A stretch of 64,000 nt of DNA from BP-133 sp040756995 (GCA_040756995.1 JBFLYK010000034.1:21840-85839), one strand, 5' to 3'; counted from the stretch's first letter, positions 49,378-57,510 are shown. Numbers and translations are program-made. The notes: generated from the sequence alone by a model not told the origin.

Positions 49378-50747
49378 GGGAACGGGCGATCGTCGTCGGC
49401 GGCGGCATCGCCGGGCTCAGCGCCGCCTTCCGGCTGAAGGAAGGCGGCTTCTCCGTCACCGTCCTCGAGGCCGAGGATCACGTCGGCGGGCGCATGGCCA
49501 CCATCGAACGGGACGGGTTCCGCCTCGACACCGCCGCCGCCATCCTGCCCACGACCTACACCCGGATGGTCAAGCTCATCGCCGACGCCGGCCTGTCGGG
49601 CGAGATCGTCCCAACGTCGGATCTGGTCGGGATCGCCCGGGACGGGGTCGTGCACCGGCTCCGCAGCAGCCGGGCCCCGATCGACGGGTTGAAGACCGGC
49701 TTGCTCTCCCCCGCCGGCAAGCTCGGCCTGATCAAGGTGATCGCCGACCTCCTCCGGGCCGGCGACCGGCTCGACTGGTACGACCTGGGCCGGGCGGCCG
49801 ATCTCGACACCGAGACGGCCCGGGAGTGGGCCGACCGCCGCCTCTCCCCCGAGATCCTCGACTACATCATCGACCCCGCCCTCGGCGCCCTGTTCGTCGC
49901 CTCGCCCGACCGACTGTCGGTCGTCGACTTCCTCTTCGCCGTCCGCAACATTCTCGGCGGTTCGTTCTTCAACTCGCCGAAGGGTGTGGGCTTCCTCCCC
50001 GAGGGGCTGGCCCACCACGTCGACGTCGAACTCAACGCCCGCTGCACCTCGGTGGAGGAACGGCCCGGCGGCGTGACCGTGACCTGGGACCGGCCCGGCG
50101 AAGACGAGCACACCGAGGAGGCGGCCGTCTGCGTGATCGCCCTCAGCGGTCAGCAGATGCTGGGCGTGTATCCCCAGCTCGACCCCGTCCGCCGGGAAGT
50201 GGTGGCGGCCATCGAGTACTCGACCTGCGTCGACGTCCACCTCGCCCTGTCGGCCCCACCCGACGAGCCGGCCATGATGATCCAGGTCCCCAGCCGGGAA
50301 GACCCCGACCTGTGTGTCGTCGTGCTCGACCACAACCGGGCGCCGGGGCGGGCCCCGGCCGGCAAGGGCCTGTTGACGAGCTACTGGCACACCGCCTGGG
50401 CCGACCAGCAGTGGGAGCGGGGCGATGGCGAAATCGTCGACGCCGCTCTCCCGGCGCTCGAGCGGCTCCTGCCCGGCGTGGCCCGCACAGTGGAGTTCGC
50501 CCACGTGCAGCGCTGGCGGCCGGCGGTGGTGATGAGCCGGCCCGGTACCTACCGCGATCTGGCCCGGTTCAGCGCCGCCACCGACCCGGCGGCCCGGATC
50601 CAGCTCTGCGGCGACTACCTGTCGGCCTCGACGACCCACGCCAGCCTCTGTTCCGGCGAACGGGCGGCTGAACGGCTCTTGATGGCCCACCGGCCCGGGG
50701 GTGGATCGGTCGTGTCCGGTTCAATGCTGAAGGCGGTCTCCGGCTAG
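49374..50747 (+). CDS. FAD-dependent oxidoreductase (phytoene desaturase/protoporphyrinogen oxidase-like)
   Basis: A 457-residue flavoprotein of the amine-oxidase superfamily. AIVVGGGIAGLSAAFRL (about 5-21) with VLEAEDHVGGRMAT is the dinucleotide motif; the C-terminal flavin site is RIQLCGDYLSASTTHASLCS (about 405-424). YIIDPALGALFVASPDRLSV is a substrate-domain element. It is the third gene of the SCP2 operon and the second CrtI-type enzyme of this region. GTG at 49374 overlaps the SDR stop. An isoprenoid or carotene-like substrate is suggested by family only. Confidence 0.8.
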   Translation: MRERAIVVGGGIAGLSAAFRLKEGGFSVTVLEAEDHVGGRMATIERDGFRLDTAAAILPTTYTRMVKLIADAGLSGEIVPTSDLVGIARDGVVHRLRSSRAPIDGLKTGLLSPAGKLGLIKVIADLLRAGDRLDWYDLGRAADLDTETAREWADRRLSPEILDYIIDPALGALFVASPDRLSVVDFLFAVRNILGGSFFNSPKGVGFLPEGLAHHVDVELNARCTSVEERPGGVTVTWDRPGEDEHTEEAAVCVIALSGQQMLGVYPQLDPVRREVVAAIEYSTCVDVHLALSAPPDEPAMMIQVPSREDPDLCVVVLDHNRAPGRAPAGKGLLTSYWHTAWADQQWERGDGEIVDAALPALERLLPGVARTVEFAHVQRWRPAVVMSRPGTYRDLARFSAATDPAARIQLCGDYLSASTTHASLCSGERAAERLLMAHRPGGGSVVSGSMLKAVSG

Positions 50748-50758
50748 AACCGGAGGGC

Positions 50759-51175
50759 ATGAGCGACGTCAACGACTGGAACAAGCGGATCATCGAGGAG
50801 TTCCGGGCCAACGGCGGCAAGGTCGGGGGCCCCTTCGAGGGCGTTCCGCTCCTGCTCCTCCATACCACCGGCGCCCGGAGCGGCCAGGAGCGGATCAACC
50901 CGGTCGCCTATCAGCCCGATGGCGACAAGGTGGTGATCTTCGCCTCCTACGCTGGCGCTCCGAAGAACCCGGCGTGGTTCCACAACCTGATGGCCGGCGG
51001 CCCGGTGTCGGTCGAGGTGGGCACCGAGACGTTCCCGGTCAAGGCCCGCGTCACCGAGGGTGCGGAGCGGGAGAAGTACTGGTCGAAGCAGAAGCAGGAC
51101 ATCCCGACCTTCGCCGAATACGAGCAGAAGACGTCCCGCGAGATCCCGGTCGTCGTCCTCGAGCGGGCGGGCTAA
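50759..51175 (+). CDS. Deazaflavin (F420)-dependent nitroreductase-like protein
   Basis: A 138-residue split-beta-barrel protein of the DDN/FDOR-A type that binds coenzyme F420. LLLLHTTGARSGQERINPVA (about 31-50) is the F420 phosphate-binding signature, and NPAWFHNLMAGGPVSVEVGT (about 70-89) the following conserved region; KYWSKQKQDIPTFAEYEQKT closes it. Members reduce quinones or other unsaturated lipids. The ATG has GGAGGGC upstream. It ends the SCP2 operon and overlaps convergently by four bases with the stop of the gene at 51172. Confidence 0.9.
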   Translation: MSDVNDWNKRIIEEFRANGGKVGGPFEGVPLLLLHTTGARSGQERINPVAYQPDGDKVVIFASYAGAPKNPAWFHNLMAGGPVSVEVGTETFPVKARVTEGAEREKYWSKQKQDIPTFAEYEQKTSREIPVVVLERAG

Positions 51176-51762
51176 CCGGCGAGGCCCAGGCTTTCCAACA
51201 GAGGCCGGATACCGGCGTCGAACCGGGCGGTCAGCCCCGCTTCGTCGAGCAGCGCCCGGGCGGCCGCGACCATCCGTTCCACGCCGCCGCCGGCGGCGGC
51301 CCGGTCGACGAACTCGCCGGTCCGCAGCTCCAGGTACCCGAGGGCGGCGTGGCCGGCGAGGTCGCGGCTCACCCGGTCGAACGTACGCCGGGCCTCATCG
51401 CCGCTCGCCGCCAGGTCGGCGAAGAGCAGCGCCTGGGCCCGGCCGACGGTGAACAGGGCCGCCATCAGCCCGGTCCAGTCGGCGACGCCCACTTCGAGGG
51501 CCAGCCCGTCGGCGGCCGGTCGTTCGGCCGGCGGGGTGTCGACGTCGGTCCCCGACCGGTCGCAGAGCCACTTCCAGGCGGCGTAGGCCGCGCCGACGTG
51601 GTCGGCGTAGATCTGGCCCACGTGGCGCCGGCGGATCGGGTCCGGTCCGAGGTCGACCCAGTCGTCGATGGCGTGGTCGAACAGCACGGCCCGGATCCAG
51701 CCCTCGTCGAGCGCCGGTGAGGTCAGCGGATCGGCCACGGCCAGCTCGGCCACCTCAGGCAC
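51172..51762 (-). CDS. PaaC-like, degenerate partner of the PaaA-like di-iron protein
   Basis: A 196-residue helical protein that looks like an inactive relative of the oxygenase subunit at 51967. RDLAGHAALGYLELRTGEF (about 133-151) lines up with RDEVGHTALGYANLRESIE in that protein, but the DE pair and other iron ligands are lost (DLAGH). In phenylacetyl-CoA epoxidase, PaaC is a similar metal-free partner of PaaA. The GTG start at 51762 overlaps the IscX-like gene by eight bases. It is last in the minus operon. Assignment rests on the internal comparison and context rather than on a strong family match. Confidence 0.55.
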   Translation of the reverse strand: MPEVAELAVADPLTSPALDEGWIRAVLFDHAIDDWVDLGPDPIRRRHVGQIYADHVGAAYAAWKWLCDRSGTDVDTPPAERPAADGLALEVGVADWTGLMAALFTVGRAQALLFADLAASGDEARRTFDRVSRDLAGHAALGYLELRTGEFVDRAAAGGGVERMVAAARALLDEAGLTARFDAGIRPLLESLGLAG

Positions 51763-51967
51763 CCCAGTGCCACATGGCCCGCAGGGCCTCGAAGTCGCCG
51801 GGGCCCGGTGCGCCGGTCGTCTCGACGCCGTCGAGGCCGTCGATGAGCGCCTGGAGCTCGCCGTCGTCGAGGGCGCGGGGATCGACCCGGGGATGGGCGG
51901 CGCGCAGAGCGCCGACGAGCCCCTCGAGGTCGCTCCAGCTGATCGTGGTGGTCACGACGTCTCCCAT
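51755..51967 (-). CDS. IscX-like small acidic protein
   Basis: A 70-residue protein. SWSDLEGLVGALRAAHPRVD (about 10-29) and LIDGLDG match the pattern W-D...AL...HP..DP....L...L of IscX (YfhJ), the iron-binding adaptor of the iron-sulfur cluster system, and its length agrees. It is not in an isc operon but between the two subunits of a di-iron oxygenase, so an iron-delivery or adaptor role for that enzyme is possible. The ATG overlaps the preceding stop by one base (TGATG). The match is by eye and moderate. Confidence 0.5.
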   Translation of the reverse strand: MGDVVTTTISWSDLEGLVGALRAAHPRVDPRALDDGELQALIDGLDGVETTGAPGPGDFEALRAMWHWGA

Positions 51968-52746
51968 CAGAGGAAGTGGCGGTTGAAGTAGTAGTCGGGA
52001 GGTTCCAGGCCGAGCTGCGTGAGCAGCGGGTTGACCTCGGCCACGAAGTTGCGGCGGAGCTCCTCGTTGCCGGAGCGCTTGATCCCCCAGGCGACGTAAC
52101 GCCACTGCCGGGTGGAGTCCGACCGGCCGAACATGTCGAGCGTCATCGGATACCACTTCTCCAGGTACCGCTGGGCGGCCTCGAGCTCGCCCCGCTTCTC
52201 GATCGACTCCCGCAGGTTGGCGTAGCCGAGGGCGGTGTGGCCGACCTCGTCGCGGGCGACGTCCATCGACACCTGGGCCCAGGGCCGGTAGGAGCAGTCC
52301 TGCATGTCCTTGAAGACGAATACGCCCATGCGGTCGGTGAGGGTGTTGACGATGGCCAGCTCCGTCCAGTCGGAGACGGCGCCGATGTGCTCGAAGGCCT
52401 CCTGGCGCTTGCGCTTGGCCTCCCGGAAGTACCGGCCGGTGAGTTCCACCCCGAGGCCCTTGGCGATGCGCCAGAAGGTGTAGCCGTGGCGCACCTCCTC
52501 GGCGAAGAACTTGGCCATGCGCATGCGGCCGCGGGGGTCGGGGGCGGCCAGGATGTTGTGGCGCAGCAGCGAGGAGTCGAAGACCAGCTCGCTCTCCAGA
52601 TCGGCCTGCACCATCACGACCTGGGTGATGAGCTGCCGGTACTCCTCGGGCAGGTCGTCGCCCTCGTCGAAACCGTCGACCCCGAGGGCCTCGAGCTCGC
52701 AGCCGAACCGCACGCCTTCCGGCGGCGAGATCTGAGCCACCGTCAT
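51967..52746 (-). CDS. PaaA-like di-iron oxygenase catalytic subunit
   Basis: A 259-residue ferritin-like protein of the phenylacetyl-CoA epoxidase PaaA type. Iron ligands are visible as LESELVFD (about 50-57), EEVRHGYTFW with E83/E84 and H87, a Glu near DWTELAI (about 126-132), and RDEVGHTALGY with D166/E167 and H170. It is shorter than PaaA and has no paaBDE neighbours; instead an IscX-like protein, a degenerate homologue and a ferredoxin surround it. The substrate is therefore unlikely to be phenylacetyl-CoA; oxygenation of a lipid or isoprenoid CoA ester fits the MaoC and SCP2 genes nearby. GGAGGAGTACGGCG-like sequence precedes the ATG. Confidence 0.75.
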   Translation of the reverse strand: MTVAQISPPEGVRFGCELEALGVDGFDEGDDLPEEYRQLITQVVMVQADLESELVFDSSLLRHNILAAPDPRGRMRMAKFFAEEVRHGYTFWRIAKGLGVELTGRYFREAKRKRQEAFEHIGAVSDWTELAIVNTLTDRMGVFVFKDMQDCSYRPWAQVSMDVARDEVGHTALGYANLRESIEKRGELEAAQRYLEKWYPMTLDMFGRSDSTRQWRYVAWGIKRSGNEELRRNFVAEVNPLLTQLGLEPPDYYFNRHFL

Positions 52747-52759
52747 CGCCGTACTCCTC

Positions 52760-52978
52760 TCATGGATAGAGCACCTGCCCTTCGTCGGACTCCAGGATCA
52801 CGGCCGCCCACGGGCACGCTTCGGCCGCCTCCCACAACTGGTCCTCGGTGGCGTCGCCCTCCGGGATCACCTCGGCGTACGTGTCGAGTCCATCCTTCAC
52901 CATCCGGAGCATCCCCGGCACGAGGCGGACGCAGGTGCCCGTCCCGCTGCAGGAATCCCGGTCGATGTGGACCTTCAC
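52760..52978 (-). CDS. [3Fe-4S]/[4Fe-4S] single-cluster ferredoxin
   Basis: A 72-residue ferredoxin of the type that serves cytochrome P450s and oxygenases in actinobacteria. VHIDRDSCSGTGTCVRLVPG (about 3-22) provides the first Cys residues, in CSGTGTC the second Cys position of a 4Fe-4S site is replaced by Thr, and AAEACPWAAVIL the last; this points to [3Fe-4S]. No P450 is in the window, and it lies 13 bases upstream of the PaaA-like gene, so it probably carries electrons to that oxygenase. Confidence 0.85.
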   Translation of the reverse strand: MKVHIDRDSCSGTGTCVRLVPGMLRMVKDGLDTYAEVIPEGDATEDQLWEAAEACPWAAVILESDEGQVLYP

Positions 52979-52979
52979 C

Positions 52980-53387
52980 TCAGGGCCGCTCGATGAAGGT
53001 GAGGCGCTCGGTCACGATGACGGCCCCACTGGCGTCGGTGAACGTCGCCTCCAGGGTGGCGAACGTCATGTTGCCCTTCGGGGTCTCCTTCACCTTCACG
53101 TCGGACACCCGGCCGCGGCAGACGAGCGTCTCGCCCACCAGCGGCGGCCGCTCGATCTCGTAGGCGGCGCTGCCCATCACCGCCTTCTCGAACGACGTGC
53201 CCATGAACGTGAGCGGATCGGGGTAGCCGGGCCGGGCCGGACCGAACAGGGAGGTCGGCGGCGCGGCCTTCCCTTCCAGGTAGTACGGCTGGTCCTCTTC
53301 GGTGGCGGCCAGGAAGTACTGGTTGAGCGGGGTCTCGATCGTCACCTCGAACGGTTCGATCTCGGCGCCCAGCAGGTCGTCGCGCAC
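52980..53387 (-). CDS. MaoC-like N-terminal hydratase subunit
   Basis: A 135-residue hotdog-fold protein of the MaoC_dehydrat_N type (FAS1-like half). FEVTIETPLNQYFLAATEED and YGDPLTFMGTSFEKAVM-like PDPLTFMGTSFEKAVMG are the landmarks; the catalytic Asp/His pair of R-specific hydratases is not visible. Such chains pair with an active MaoC partner as heteromers (like HadA/HadB of mycolic-acid synthesis or ChsH1/ChsH2 in steroid degradation). The partner is the next gene, 9 bases upstream. Confidence 0.8.
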   Translation of the reverse strand: MRDDLLGAEIEPFEVTIETPLNQYFLAATEEDQPYYLEGKAAPPTSLFGPARPGYPDPLTFMGTSFEKAVMGSAAYEIERPPLVGETLVCRGRVSDVKVKETPKGNMTFATLEATFTDASGAVIVTERLTFIERP

Positions 53388-53396
53388 GGTTGACTC

Positions 53397-53798
53397 CTAG
53401 ATCTCGGCCGTACCGGTGCCGGTGGCCACCACGTCGTCGTCACCCCGGACGATGCGCAGCTCGCAGGTGGCCCGCCCGCCGGCCACTTCGGTGACCGTGC
53501 CCTCGACCCGCAGCGTGTCGCCGGGGAGGATCGGCGCCCGGAACTGAGCCGTCACACCCCGCACCTTGTCCGGCCCGAAGTTGCGGCCCAGCACCTGGGT
53601 CAGGAAGGCCAGCGTGAGAGGGCCGTGGGCGATGACCGACGGGAAGCCGATCTTCTGGGCGAACGCCTCGTCGGTGTGGATGGGGTTGAAGTCGCCGGTG
53701 GCGGCGGCGAACCGGGCGATCTGGGACCGGGAGATGGGCCCACGGGTGACCGGCTCGAGCGCCGTGCCCACCTCGGCCTGGATGGGGGTCATCGTCAT
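53397..53798 (-). CDS. MaoC-like (R)-specific enoyl-CoA hydratase
   Basis: A 133-residue hotdog protein. RFAAATGDFNPIHTDEAFAQ (about 28-47) holds the catalytic Asp and His (DFNPIH) and IAHGPLTLAFLTQVLG the following helix; GVTAQFRAPILPGDTLRVEG is the strand pair. With the degenerate homologue downstream it would form an active heterodimer. It lies second in the minus operon after the resolvase-like gene. Hydration of a 2-enoyl-CoA ester from lipid, steroid or aromatic breakdown is likely. Confidence 0.85.
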   Translation of the reverse strand: MTMTPIQAEVGTALEPVTRGPISRSQIARFAAATGDFNPIHTDEAFAQKIGFPSVIAHGPLTLAFLTQVLGRNFGPDKVRGVTAQFRAPILPGDTLRVEGTVTEVAGGRATCELRIVRGDDDVVATGTGTAEI

Positions 53799-53805
53799 TC
53801 GCTCC

Positions 53806-54174
53806 TCAGGGCACCCAGGGGATCTTTCCGTACTCCTCGATCTCGCCGAGGATGCTGCGGACGCGGCGCCGCTCGGGGTCGTCGGCGCCCAGGTCGGGCT
53901 CGTCGCGGCAGAACACGGCGATGGACTTCTCCACCCAGCTGGCCAGGATCGACTCCTGGGCCATGAGGTCGGGCCCGAGGATCGACAGCGACGGAATCAG
54001 CACCCGGCCCACGGAGCCCGCGTACACCGCGTCCTGCAGTTCGTCGAGCGTGTCCTCCCCGGCATCGATGAGGATCTTGTCGACGGCGCTCTCGGGGATC
54101 CGCGCCGCCGCCGCCAGCTCGGCCGCCTGGCCGGCATCAGCGACATAGGCGATGGTGGCACGGCTGGCGGACAC
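53806..54174 (-). CDS. Unknown protein, perhaps a degenerate serine-recombinase fold
   Basis: A 122-residue protein heading the di-iron operon. AYVADAGQAAELAAAARIPE and VYAGSVGRVLIPSLSILGPD (about 48-68) recall the resolvase N-terminal domain, where YxRVS is followed by Q-containing helix and a strand-turn VDxLVVxSLDRLGR. The catalytic Ser and Arg positions are not conserved (AYVADAGQ, LSILGPD), and the DNA-binding domain is absent. The likeness may be chance. A TGAGT-N4-ATTCA operator lies 27 bases upstream of the ATG. Its role in a catabolic operon is not explained. Confidence 0.45.
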   Translation of the reverse strand: MSASRATIAYVADAGQAAELAAAARIPESAVDKILIDAGEDTLDELQDAVYAGSVGRVLIPSLSILGPDLMAQESILASWVEKSIAVFCRDEPDLGADDPERRRVRSILGEIEEYGKIPWVP

Positions 54175-54200
54175 GACACCTCACTCGGACACCGGTTGAC

Positions 54201-54214
54201 TGAGTGACCATTCA
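54201..54214. promoter_or_regulatory. Shared regulon operator TGAGTGACCATTCA
   Basis: Fourteen-base palindrome with one mismatch to TGAAY-N4-RTTCA, located upstream of the minus-strand di-iron operon. The same motif family is found at 44644, 48103, 48162 and 57585. Confidence 0.5.
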
Positions 54215-54252
54215 ATCATAACCGCTCTTCCTCTGTCACGGCCGGCCGGCCG

Positions 54253-54286
54253 ATTGTGCCGCCCCGATGGCTCGGGACGGCACAAT
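54253..54286. promoter_or_regulatory. Large dyad in front of the LuxR/TPR gene
   Basis: ATTGTGCCG (54253-54261) and CGGCACAAT (54278-54286) are perfect 9-bp inverted repeats; inside them CCCGA (54263-54267) pairs with TCGGG (54272-54276). The dyad ends 6 bases before the ATG at 54293. It may be an operator for the LuxR protein itself or a hairpin that hides the start. Confidence 0.6.
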
Positions 54287-54292
54287 GGGGCC

Positions 54293-55954
54293 ATGTCGGG
54301 CGCCGCTGCGCTGGGCCGCGGGTACTCCGCCCTGGGCGAGGGGCGCTGGAGGGATGCCCGGGCGGCGTTCGACGCCGCGCTGGCCGAGACCGAGACCGGC
54401 GAGGCGCGCTTCGGGCTGGCGGCGGCCCTGTGGTGGCTGGGCGAGAACCAGGCGTGTGTCGAGCAATGTACGCAGGCCTACACCCTGTTTCGCCGGTGCG
54501 GCGACAGCGAGGAGGCGGCGCGCTGTGCGGTGTGGTTGGCGATCACCTTCAAGTCGAACTTTGCCAACTTCGCGGCGGCCAACGGCTGGCTGGGACGGGC
54601 TGAGAGGCTGCTCGCACCGCTGGACCTCGGACCGGCCCACGGTTGGCTCTGGGTGGCCCGTGCCTACCGGATGACCGATCTCGACACCGCGGAGGATCTC
54701 ACCGGGCGGGCGCTCGACGTGGCACAGACCGCGGGCGACATCGATCTGCAGCTGGTGGCTCTGGCGCAGCTCGGCCACATTCGGGTGGGCAAGGGCGACG
54801 CTCAGGGCGGCTTCGCCCTGCTCGATGAGGCGATGGCGGCCGCGCTCGCCGGTGAGCGCTCGACGCTGGACACCGTCGTCTACACGTGCTGCGACATGCT
54901 CAACGCCTGCGAGCTCGCCGACGACCTCGAGCGGGCGGCGCAGTGGTGCAAGGTCGCCGACAACTTCGTCGCCACCTACGGCTGCCCGTTCCTCTACGCC
55001 GAGTGCCGCATCTACTACGGCAGTGTGCTCACGGCCAAGGGCCGGTGGGAGGACGCCGAGCGGGAGCTGGCCGTAGGGTGCCGCATCACCCACGGGGCCT
55101 GCCCGGGCCTCCACGCCAAGGCGTTGACCCGTCTCGCCGTCCTCCGCATCCGCCAGGGCCGCCTCGAGGAAGCCGACGAGCTGCTCGACCAGCTCGGGGA
55201 AGGGGCCGACGCCGAGGCCGATGAGGCGCTGGCGGTGGCGGCGCTGCTGCTCGCCCGGGGCGATGCGCCGGCCGCCACCCGGCGGCTCGAGCACCGCCTG
55301 CAGCAGCTCGAGGGGCATCGCTCGTGGCTGGCCGGTGCCCTCGACCTGCTCGTCGACGCCCAGCTGGCCAACGGGGACCTCCGCCGCGCCCAGGCGACGG
55401 CGGCCCGGTTGCGACAGCTGGCCTCGACGGCGGGGGGCGAGCGATGGGCCGCGACGGCCGCGGCGGCCGACGGTCGAGTGGCGATGGCACTCGGCGATGA
55501 CCGCGCCGTCGAGCTCCTGGAGGCGGCCCGACTGGGCTGGGTCGGCCTCGAGCTGCCCTTCGAGTTGGCCCGCACCCGAGCCGAGCTCGCCCGGCTGCTC
55601 GCCGAGACCCAGCCCGACGTGGCGGTCGACCACGCCCGCCGCGCCTTGGCGACCTTCGAGGAGCTCGGCGCGGCGCTCGACGCCGATCGGATGGCGGCCT
55701 TGTTGCGCTCGCTGGGCGTCAGGGCCCGCACCGGCGCCAGGGGACTCGGGTCACTCAGCGCCCGGGAGCGGGAGGTGCTGCCCCTGCTGGGGGCGGGCCT
55801 GTCGAACCCTGAAATCGCGGGCCGTCTGCACATCAGCCGCAAGACCGCGTCACACCATGTGAGCAGCATCCTCACCAAGCTCGGCCTGCGGAACCGGGCC
55901 GAAGCTGCCGCCTTTGCGGCCGGTCACCGAGGCGTGGTTCGCGACCCCGAATAG
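54293..55954 (+). CDS. LuxR-family regulator with TPR-like helical domain
   Basis: A 553-residue protein made of an N-terminal alpha-helical repeat domain (about 1-470) and a C-terminal LuxR helix-turn-helix (about 485-540: SLSAREREVLPLLGAGLSNP, ISRKTASHHVSSILTKLGLR). No Walker motifs are seen, so it is not a LAL-type ATPase. Repeats of the form WRDARAAFDAALAETE and DAERELAVGCRITHG suggest TPR. Start ATG at 54293 has GGGGCC in front and follows a long dyad directly. The methyltransferase gene follows 47 bases later. Its operon assignment and ligand are unknown. Confidence 0.8.
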   Translation: MSGAAALGRGYSALGEGRWRDARAAFDAALAETETGEARFGLAAALWWLGENQACVEQCTQAYTLFRRCGDSEEAARCAVWLAITFKSNFANFAAANGWLGRAERLLAPLDLGPAHGWLWVARAYRMTDLDTAEDLTGRALDVAQTAGDIDLQLVALAQLGHIRVGKGDAQGGFALLDEAMAAALAGERSTLDTVVYTCCDMLNACELADDLERAAQWCKVADNFVATYGCPFLYAECRIYYGSVLTAKGRWEDAERELAVGCRITHGACPGLHAKALTRLAVLRIRQGRLEEADELLDQLGEGADAEADEALAVAALLLARGDAPAATRRLEHRLQQLEGHRSWLAGALDLLVDAQLANGDLRRAQATAARLRQLASTAGGERWAATAAAADGRVAMALGDDRAVELLEAARLGWVGLELPFELARTRAELARLLAETQPDVAVDHARRALATFEELGAALDADRMAALLRSLGVRARTGARGLGSLSAREREVLPLLGAGLSNPEIAGRLHISRKTASHHVSSILTKLGLRNRAEAAAFAAGHRGVVRDPE

Positions 55955-56001
55955 GGCAGCTGCCCGATGCTCAACTCGCCGGGGTGCCGCACGATGGGTA
56001 C

Positions 56002-56810
56002 ATGACCACTACCGAACCCTCGGAGTCCTTCCAGATACCGCTCGAAGCGGCCGTGTTCTACGAGAACGCCTTCGTGCCGGGGTTCTTTGCCCAGTGGGCG
56101 CCGATCCTGTGCGACGCCGCCGGTGTGGCGGAGGGCCAGCGAGTGCTGGACGTCGCCTGCGGCACCGGGATCGTCACCCGCGTGGCCGCCGACCGGGTTG
56201 GTCCCGGCGGCACGGCCATCGGCGTCGATCTCAACGGAGCGATGCTCACCGTCGCCCGTCGCGTCCGGCCCGAGATCGACTTCCGGCAAGCCGACGCGTC
56301 GGCGCTCCCCTTCGAGCAGGCGTCCTTCGACACCGTGTTGTCACAGATGGCGCTCATGTTCTTCCCCGACCGCGCCGCCGCGACCCAGGAGATGGCCCGG
56401 GTACCGCCTCGGGCGGAACCGTCGCCGTGCTCGTCCCGGGGGCGCTCGAGCACCAGGAGTCCTTCGCGCGCTTCGTCGACCTGGCTGTCCGCCACGCCGG
56501 CGCCGAGGCCCGCTCGCTGCTCACCACCTACTTCGCGTGCGGTGACCTCGACCGGCTCGTCGCCCTCGTCGAGTCCGCCGGGTTGCAGGTCACCACAGCC
56601 CGGACTGAGACCGGCACGTACCGGGCGCCCTCGGTCGACGCGTTCGTCACGACCGAGGTCGAGAGCACGCCGCTGGTGCAGCGGATCTCCGACGAGGTCT
56701 ACGGCAGGATCCGAGCCGAGGCCCACGACGTCCTCGCTTCGTTCACGACCGCCGACGGCCGGGTGGAGACGCCCTTCGAGAGCAATCTGGTCGTGGCCCG
56801 CCGGTCGTGA
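56002..56810 (+). pseudogene. Class I SAM-dependent methyltransferase broken by a frameshift
   Basis: A methyltransferase reading frame of about 269 residues that is split by a one-base frame change near 56401. The first part (56002 to about 56400) has the SAM motif VLDVACGTGIVTRVAADRVG, GVDLNGAMLTVARR and DTVLSQMALMFFPDR; the second part, one base back in frame, continues SGGTVAVLVPGALEHQESFA to the stop at 56810 (NLVVARRS). Inserting one base after CGGGT restores ARVTASGGTVAV, a normal motif IV neighbour. Both halves keep coding character, so the event is recent or a sequencing error. ATG at 56002 is the start. Substrate unknown. Confidence 0.75.
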
Positions 56811-56835
56811 GCGGGGCAGACGCAGCGACCGCCGC

Positions 56836-57510
56836 CTAGCCCCGCCGGCGTTCCCAGGCTTTGCGGCCGGCGGGGGTGGCCCAGCCGTTGACCGTCATCT
56901 CCACCAGCGAGGTGGCGTAGCCGGCCGGCGTGCGGCCTTTCCGCAGGAGGTAGCCCTTCAACACCCAGCCGTGGCAGAGCAGGATCAGCTCCGTGGCCAG
57001 GGCCACCCGGTCGGTCTCGGCCCGGAGCAGGTCGGCCTCCACGGCGGCGTCGAGCACGGCGGTCAGCCGGTCGACCATCTCCCGCTCGGTCTGCTTCGCC
57101 TGCTCGGTGCCGTAGTCGGACAGGTGCCCGGTCTCCCGGTAGAAAAGGTGGGTGACGTCGCTGTGCTTGTCGGCCACGCTGACGAGGAACGCGACGCCGG
57201 ACATCAGCTGGTCGAGCGGGTCCTTGCCCCGGGCCAGCGCCTTCTCCAGGCCGTCGCCCCAGACCCGGGCCCAGTGCTCGTAGATGAGGAAGAGGATGTC
57301 CTCCTTGGAGCGGACGTACTCGTAGACCAGGCCGACGGAGATGTTGGCCTCTTCGGCGATGTCGCGCACCACCGTCTTGGCGAACCCCTGCCGGGCCACC
57401 AGCCGGGTCGCCGCCTCCACGATCTGGGCCCGCCGCCGCTCCACGAGGTCGGCATCACCGACCCGGGAGAGGGGCCGGATGCTGCCCTTCGCCGCCGTCA
57501 CCTTCGCCAT
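56836..57510 (-). CDS. TetR-family regulator
   Basis: A 224-residue TetR repressor. The N-terminal helix-turn-helix (about 24-72) includes RRAQIVEAATRLVARQGFAK, VVRDIAEEANISVGLVYEYV and RSKEDILFLIYEHW. The rest is the ligand-binding dimer domain, with no close family mark. GACAGGGAGGCGCAC precedes the ATG at 57510. It is divergent from two acyl-CoA dehydrogenase genes, with CACTCA-N9-TGAGTG and TGAAC-N4-GGTCA sites between. It is the only TetR gene in the window and so the natural candidate to bind the TGAAY-N4-RTTCA sites across 44-57 kb. Confidence 0.85.
   Translation of the reverse strand: MAKVTAAKGSIRPLSRVGDADLVERRRAQIVEAATRLVARQGFAKTVVRDIAEEANISVGLVYEYVRSKEDILFLIYEHWARVWGDGLEKALARGKDPLDQLMSGVAFLVSVADKHSDVTHLFYRETGHLSDYGTEQAKQTEREMVDRLTAVLDAAVEADLLRAETDRVALATELILLCHGWVLKGYLLRKGRTPAGYATSLVEMTVNGWATPAGRKAWERRRG

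Noticed and set aside
54175..54292. Transposon end repeats around the dyad at 54253
   Set aside because: No transposase gene or target duplication is near; a regulatory dyad explains it better.
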